A stretch of DNA of 10,790 nucleotides from NCBI GenBank assembly GCA_002322035.1, contig DCNF01000065.1:1-10790 (forward strand), given 5' to 3'. A program made the position numbers and the translations under genes. Under the pieces are notes generated by a model. The model saw only the letters and a list, made by a program, of their open reading frames with translations. It had not been told where the DNA came from and did not search any database. Origin of the DNA: Geobacter sp. UBA1603. Lineage in GTDB: Bacteria > Desulfobacterota > Desulfuromonadia > Geobacterales > Pseudopelobacteraceae. Of this stretch, positions 8,039 to 10,790 are shown one piece after another; the first letter of the stretch is position 1, and every line of letters starts with the position of its first letter.

Positions 8039-9631
8039 TTATATGCTCATGTTCTTGATGGTCCCCTTGTGCAGGATCATGTCGAAGATCACCTTGGTGC
8101 CGATCAGTGACGTAAACAGGTTGATAATGATCCCCAGGCTCAGGGAAACGGCGAAGCCCTTGACCGGACCGGTTCCGAACTGGAACAGTACGGCGGCCGT
8201 AATCAGGGTGGTTACATGGGAATCCATGATCGTCATGAAGGCCTTGTCGTATCCGGCATTCAGGGCAGCCTTGGGGGACTTGCCAAGCTTGAGCTCCTCG
8301 CGGATTCGCTCAAAGATAATAACGTTTGAGTCAACCGACATACCGATCAAAAGAACAATCGCGGCAATGCCCGGCAGCGTGAGGGTTGCGCCAAGGGCAG
8401 CCAGGGCCCCCATCAGGTAAATCACGTTCAGCACCATGCCCCAGTTGGCAACCAGTCCTGAAAGCTTGTAGTAAACCGACATGAATATGATCACCAGCAC
8501 GACGCCGATCAGGCCGGCATAGAGGCCTTTGCTGATCGAGTCCTGCCCAAGGGACGGGCCGACGGTTACATTCTGGATGATCTTGACCGGAGCAGGCAGG
8601 GCGCCGGCACGCAGGACAATTGCCAGGTCGGCAGCGGTCTTCTCGGTGAAATTACCAGAAATTTGGGCACTTCCGCCTGAGATCCGCTCGCGGATGACCG
8701 GGGCGGAGTAGATGTTGTTATCGAGAACGATCGCAAAACGTTTGCCCACATTGGCTGCGGTTACCTGATCGAAGAGCTTGGCGCCGAGGGAATTGAACTC
8801 GATGGCAACGTAGGGCTGATTGAACTGCGAGTCGATGCGTACTTGGGCATCGGTCAACAGGTCACCGGTGATCATTGCTTTTTTCTGTAGCACGAACGGT
8901 ACTTCCGATACCGCTCCGGTGGTCTGGTCGGTTGTCTTTTCCTTGAGCAGTTCAGCATCATCCGGAATAACCGCCGATGAGGGAGGGACGTCCTCGCGCA
9001 CCAGCTTGAACTCCAGACGGGCGGTCTTACCGATCAGGTCAATCGCCCGCTGGGGGTCTTTGATACCGGGTAGCTGGACAACAATATGGTTGATTCCCTC
9101 ACGCTGGATTACCGGCTCTGAGACCCCAAACTGGTCAATCCGGTTACGGATTGTTTCAAGGGCCTGCTGAACAGCCTTATCCTTGCGATCCTGGGCATCC
9201 TTCTCGTTGATTTTGAGAGTTGTGCCGATAAATCCGCCCTCATCGACAGCCGGCGTCTGCTCATAGCCAGGGTATTTGTCCTTGAGCAGCTTCTGCACTG
9301 CATCCGCAGTACCCCGCTCATAGAACAGAAGCGACACCTTATCCGAGCCGACCCTCTGGATCCGCTTAAATCGGAGGGTCTTGGCGTTGAGGGTGTCCTC
9401 CAGATCCGTGGCCACAAGGTCAAGGGTCCCTTCCAGGGCCTTCTGGGTATCAACCTCAAGCACCAGATGGGTTCCCCCCTGAAGGTCAAGGCCGAGGTGA
9501 ATCTTGTCTTTGGGCAGGGCTCCCTTCCACCACGATGGTAGTGTCGTGACCAACGTGGGGGTTAGGTAAAGAAAAGACAGCAGTATCAATATGCCTATCA
9601 GGCTGATTCGCCAGCCGGTTCCGTGCGGCAT
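8039..9631 (-). CDS. secD: Protein translocase subunit SecD
   Basis: SecD is the larger partner of SecF in the proton-driven accessory complex of the Sec translocon. The product is 530 residues, shorter than the 615 of E. coli but usual for many bacteria. A first helix (about 9-27) leads to LGLDLQGG (46-53). The large periplasmic P1 region runs to about 350 and includes RNRIDQFGVSEP (162-173) and VVQLPGI (184-190). Five more helices follow from about 366. GMSVDSNVIIFERIREEL (430-447) contains D434, the counterpart of E. coli D519 in the proton path. The ATG at 9631 has AAGGGAG ten bases upstream. It lies between yajC (29-base gap) and secF (16-base gap), the standard order. Confidence 0.96.
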   Translation of the reverse strand: MPHGTGWRISLIGILILLSFLYLTPTLVTTLPSWWKGALPKDKIHLGLDLQGGTHLVLEVDTQKALEGTLDLVATDLEDTLNAKTLRFKRIQRVGSDKVSLLFYERGTADAVQKLLKDKYPGYEQTPAVDEGGFIGTTLKINEKDAQDRKDKAVQQALETIRNRIDQFGVSEPVIQREGINHIVVQLPGIKDPQRAIDLIGKTARLEFKLVREDVPPSSAVIPDDAELLKEKTTDQTTGAVSEVPFVLQKKAMITGDLLTDAQVRIDSQFNQPYVAIEFNSLGAKLFDQVTAANVGKRFAIVLDNNIYSAPVIRERISGGSAQISGNFTEKTAADLAIVLRAGALPAPVKIIQNVTVGPSLGQDSISKGLYAGLIGVVLVIIFMSVYYKLSGLVANWGMVLNVIYLMGALAALGATLTLPGIAAIVLLIGMSVDSNVIIFERIREELKLGKSPKAALNAGYDKAFMTIMDSHVTTLITAAVLFQFGTGPVKGFAVSLSLGIIINLFTSLIGTKVIFDMILHKGTIKNMSI

Positions 9632-9660
9632 GGGGCAGGTTCTCCCTTCGGTAGCTGTTT

Positions 9661-9987
9661 CTAGTCCTTCTTGATTGATGCAATATAACTCTTGGTAATT
9701 TTGATATTCACGCCGGTGGCGATCTCAACGGTTGCAACCGTATCATCAACTGCAGTGACCTTACCGTGCACTCCGCCGGCTGTGATGATGCTGTCACCTT
9801 TCTTAAGCGCATCCAGCAGTGCCTTGTGCTCCTTGGCTTTTTTCTGCTGCGGTCTGATCAGCAGAAAATAGAAAATTGCAAACATGAATACCAGCGGGAT
9901 GATCTGCGAAAACGCCGCCATTCCGCCGCTGGCCTGCCCTGCTGCCCCTCCCGGGGGACCTGCCATTGCAAACGCTACTCCCAACAT
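9661..9987 (-). CDS. yajC: Preprotein translocase subunit YajC
   Basis: YajC is a small inner-membrane protein that associates with SecDF and with AcrB-type pumps in E. coli; it is not essential. The product is 108 residues. After a Gly/Ala-rich periplasmic start of about 25 residues comes one membrane helix (about 27-43), immediately followed by the hallmark FLLIRPQQKKAKEH (41-54). The cytosolic domain contains LKKGDSIITAGGVHGKV (61-77), the conserved core of the family, and ends in SIKKD. The ATG at 9987 has AGGAG at 9994-9998, six bases upstream. It follows tgt by 20 bases and precedes secD by 29 bases, so it is surely part of the same transcript. Confidence 0.95.
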   Translation of the reverse strand: MLGVAFAMAGPPGGAAGQASGGMAAFSQIIPLVFMFAIFYFLLIRPQQKKAKEHKALLDALKKGDSIITAGGVHGKVTAVDDTVATVEIATGVNIKITKSYIASIKKD

Positions 9988-10007
9988 GTGTTTCTCCTCT
10001 CGTATGT

Positions 10008-10790
<783 letters not shown>

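Overview
Most of this window (about 640 to 10790) looks like an ordinary chromosomal housekeeping region from a Gram-negative bacterium of moderately high GC. The order tgt-yajC-secD-secF followed by recJ, and the sequence style of the glucose-6-phosphate isomerase, fit the Desulfuromonadia (Geobacter/Pelobacter-like Desulfobacterota) best. That placement is inferred from remembered family resemblance, not from a database search.

Layout from left to right. Bases 1-290 are poly-C/poly-G low-complexity sequence with no credible gene, most likely a contig-end artefact. Bases 291 to about 1260 (+ strand) encode the C-terminal part of glucose-6-phosphate isomerase (pgi). The N-terminal half is missing. 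Codon usage switches abruptly near base 642, and the reading frame lacks a stop where the protein should end. All other genes lie on the minus strand. Read in the direction of transcription they form two groups. The first is tgt (partial, running off the right edge), yajC, secD, secF and a gene for a small membrane-anchored TPR protein, closed by a strong intrinsic terminator at 6450-6485. The second is recJ, a cation diffusion facilitator (CDF) and hrpB, packed with a 2-base gap and a 4-base overlap and ending tail-to-tail against pgi.

How they work together. tgt begins queuosine modification of tRNA. YajC, SecD and SecF form the accessory complex that helps SecYEG export proteins using the proton motive force. 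The TPR protein at the end of that operon has the topology expected of a periplasmic ancillary factor resembling E. coli YfgM in architecture. RecJ is a 5'-3' single-strand DNA exonuclease, the CDF protein exports divalent metal, and HrpB is a DEAH-type RNA helicase; these three share transcription without an obvious shared pathway.

I see no mobile element, CRISPR array, phage gene, tRNA, rRNA or defence system, and no clearly undescribed system. The points most worth checking are the mosaic and stop-less pgi, the TPR gene inside the sec operon, and the Asp/Glu-only metal site of the CDF protein.
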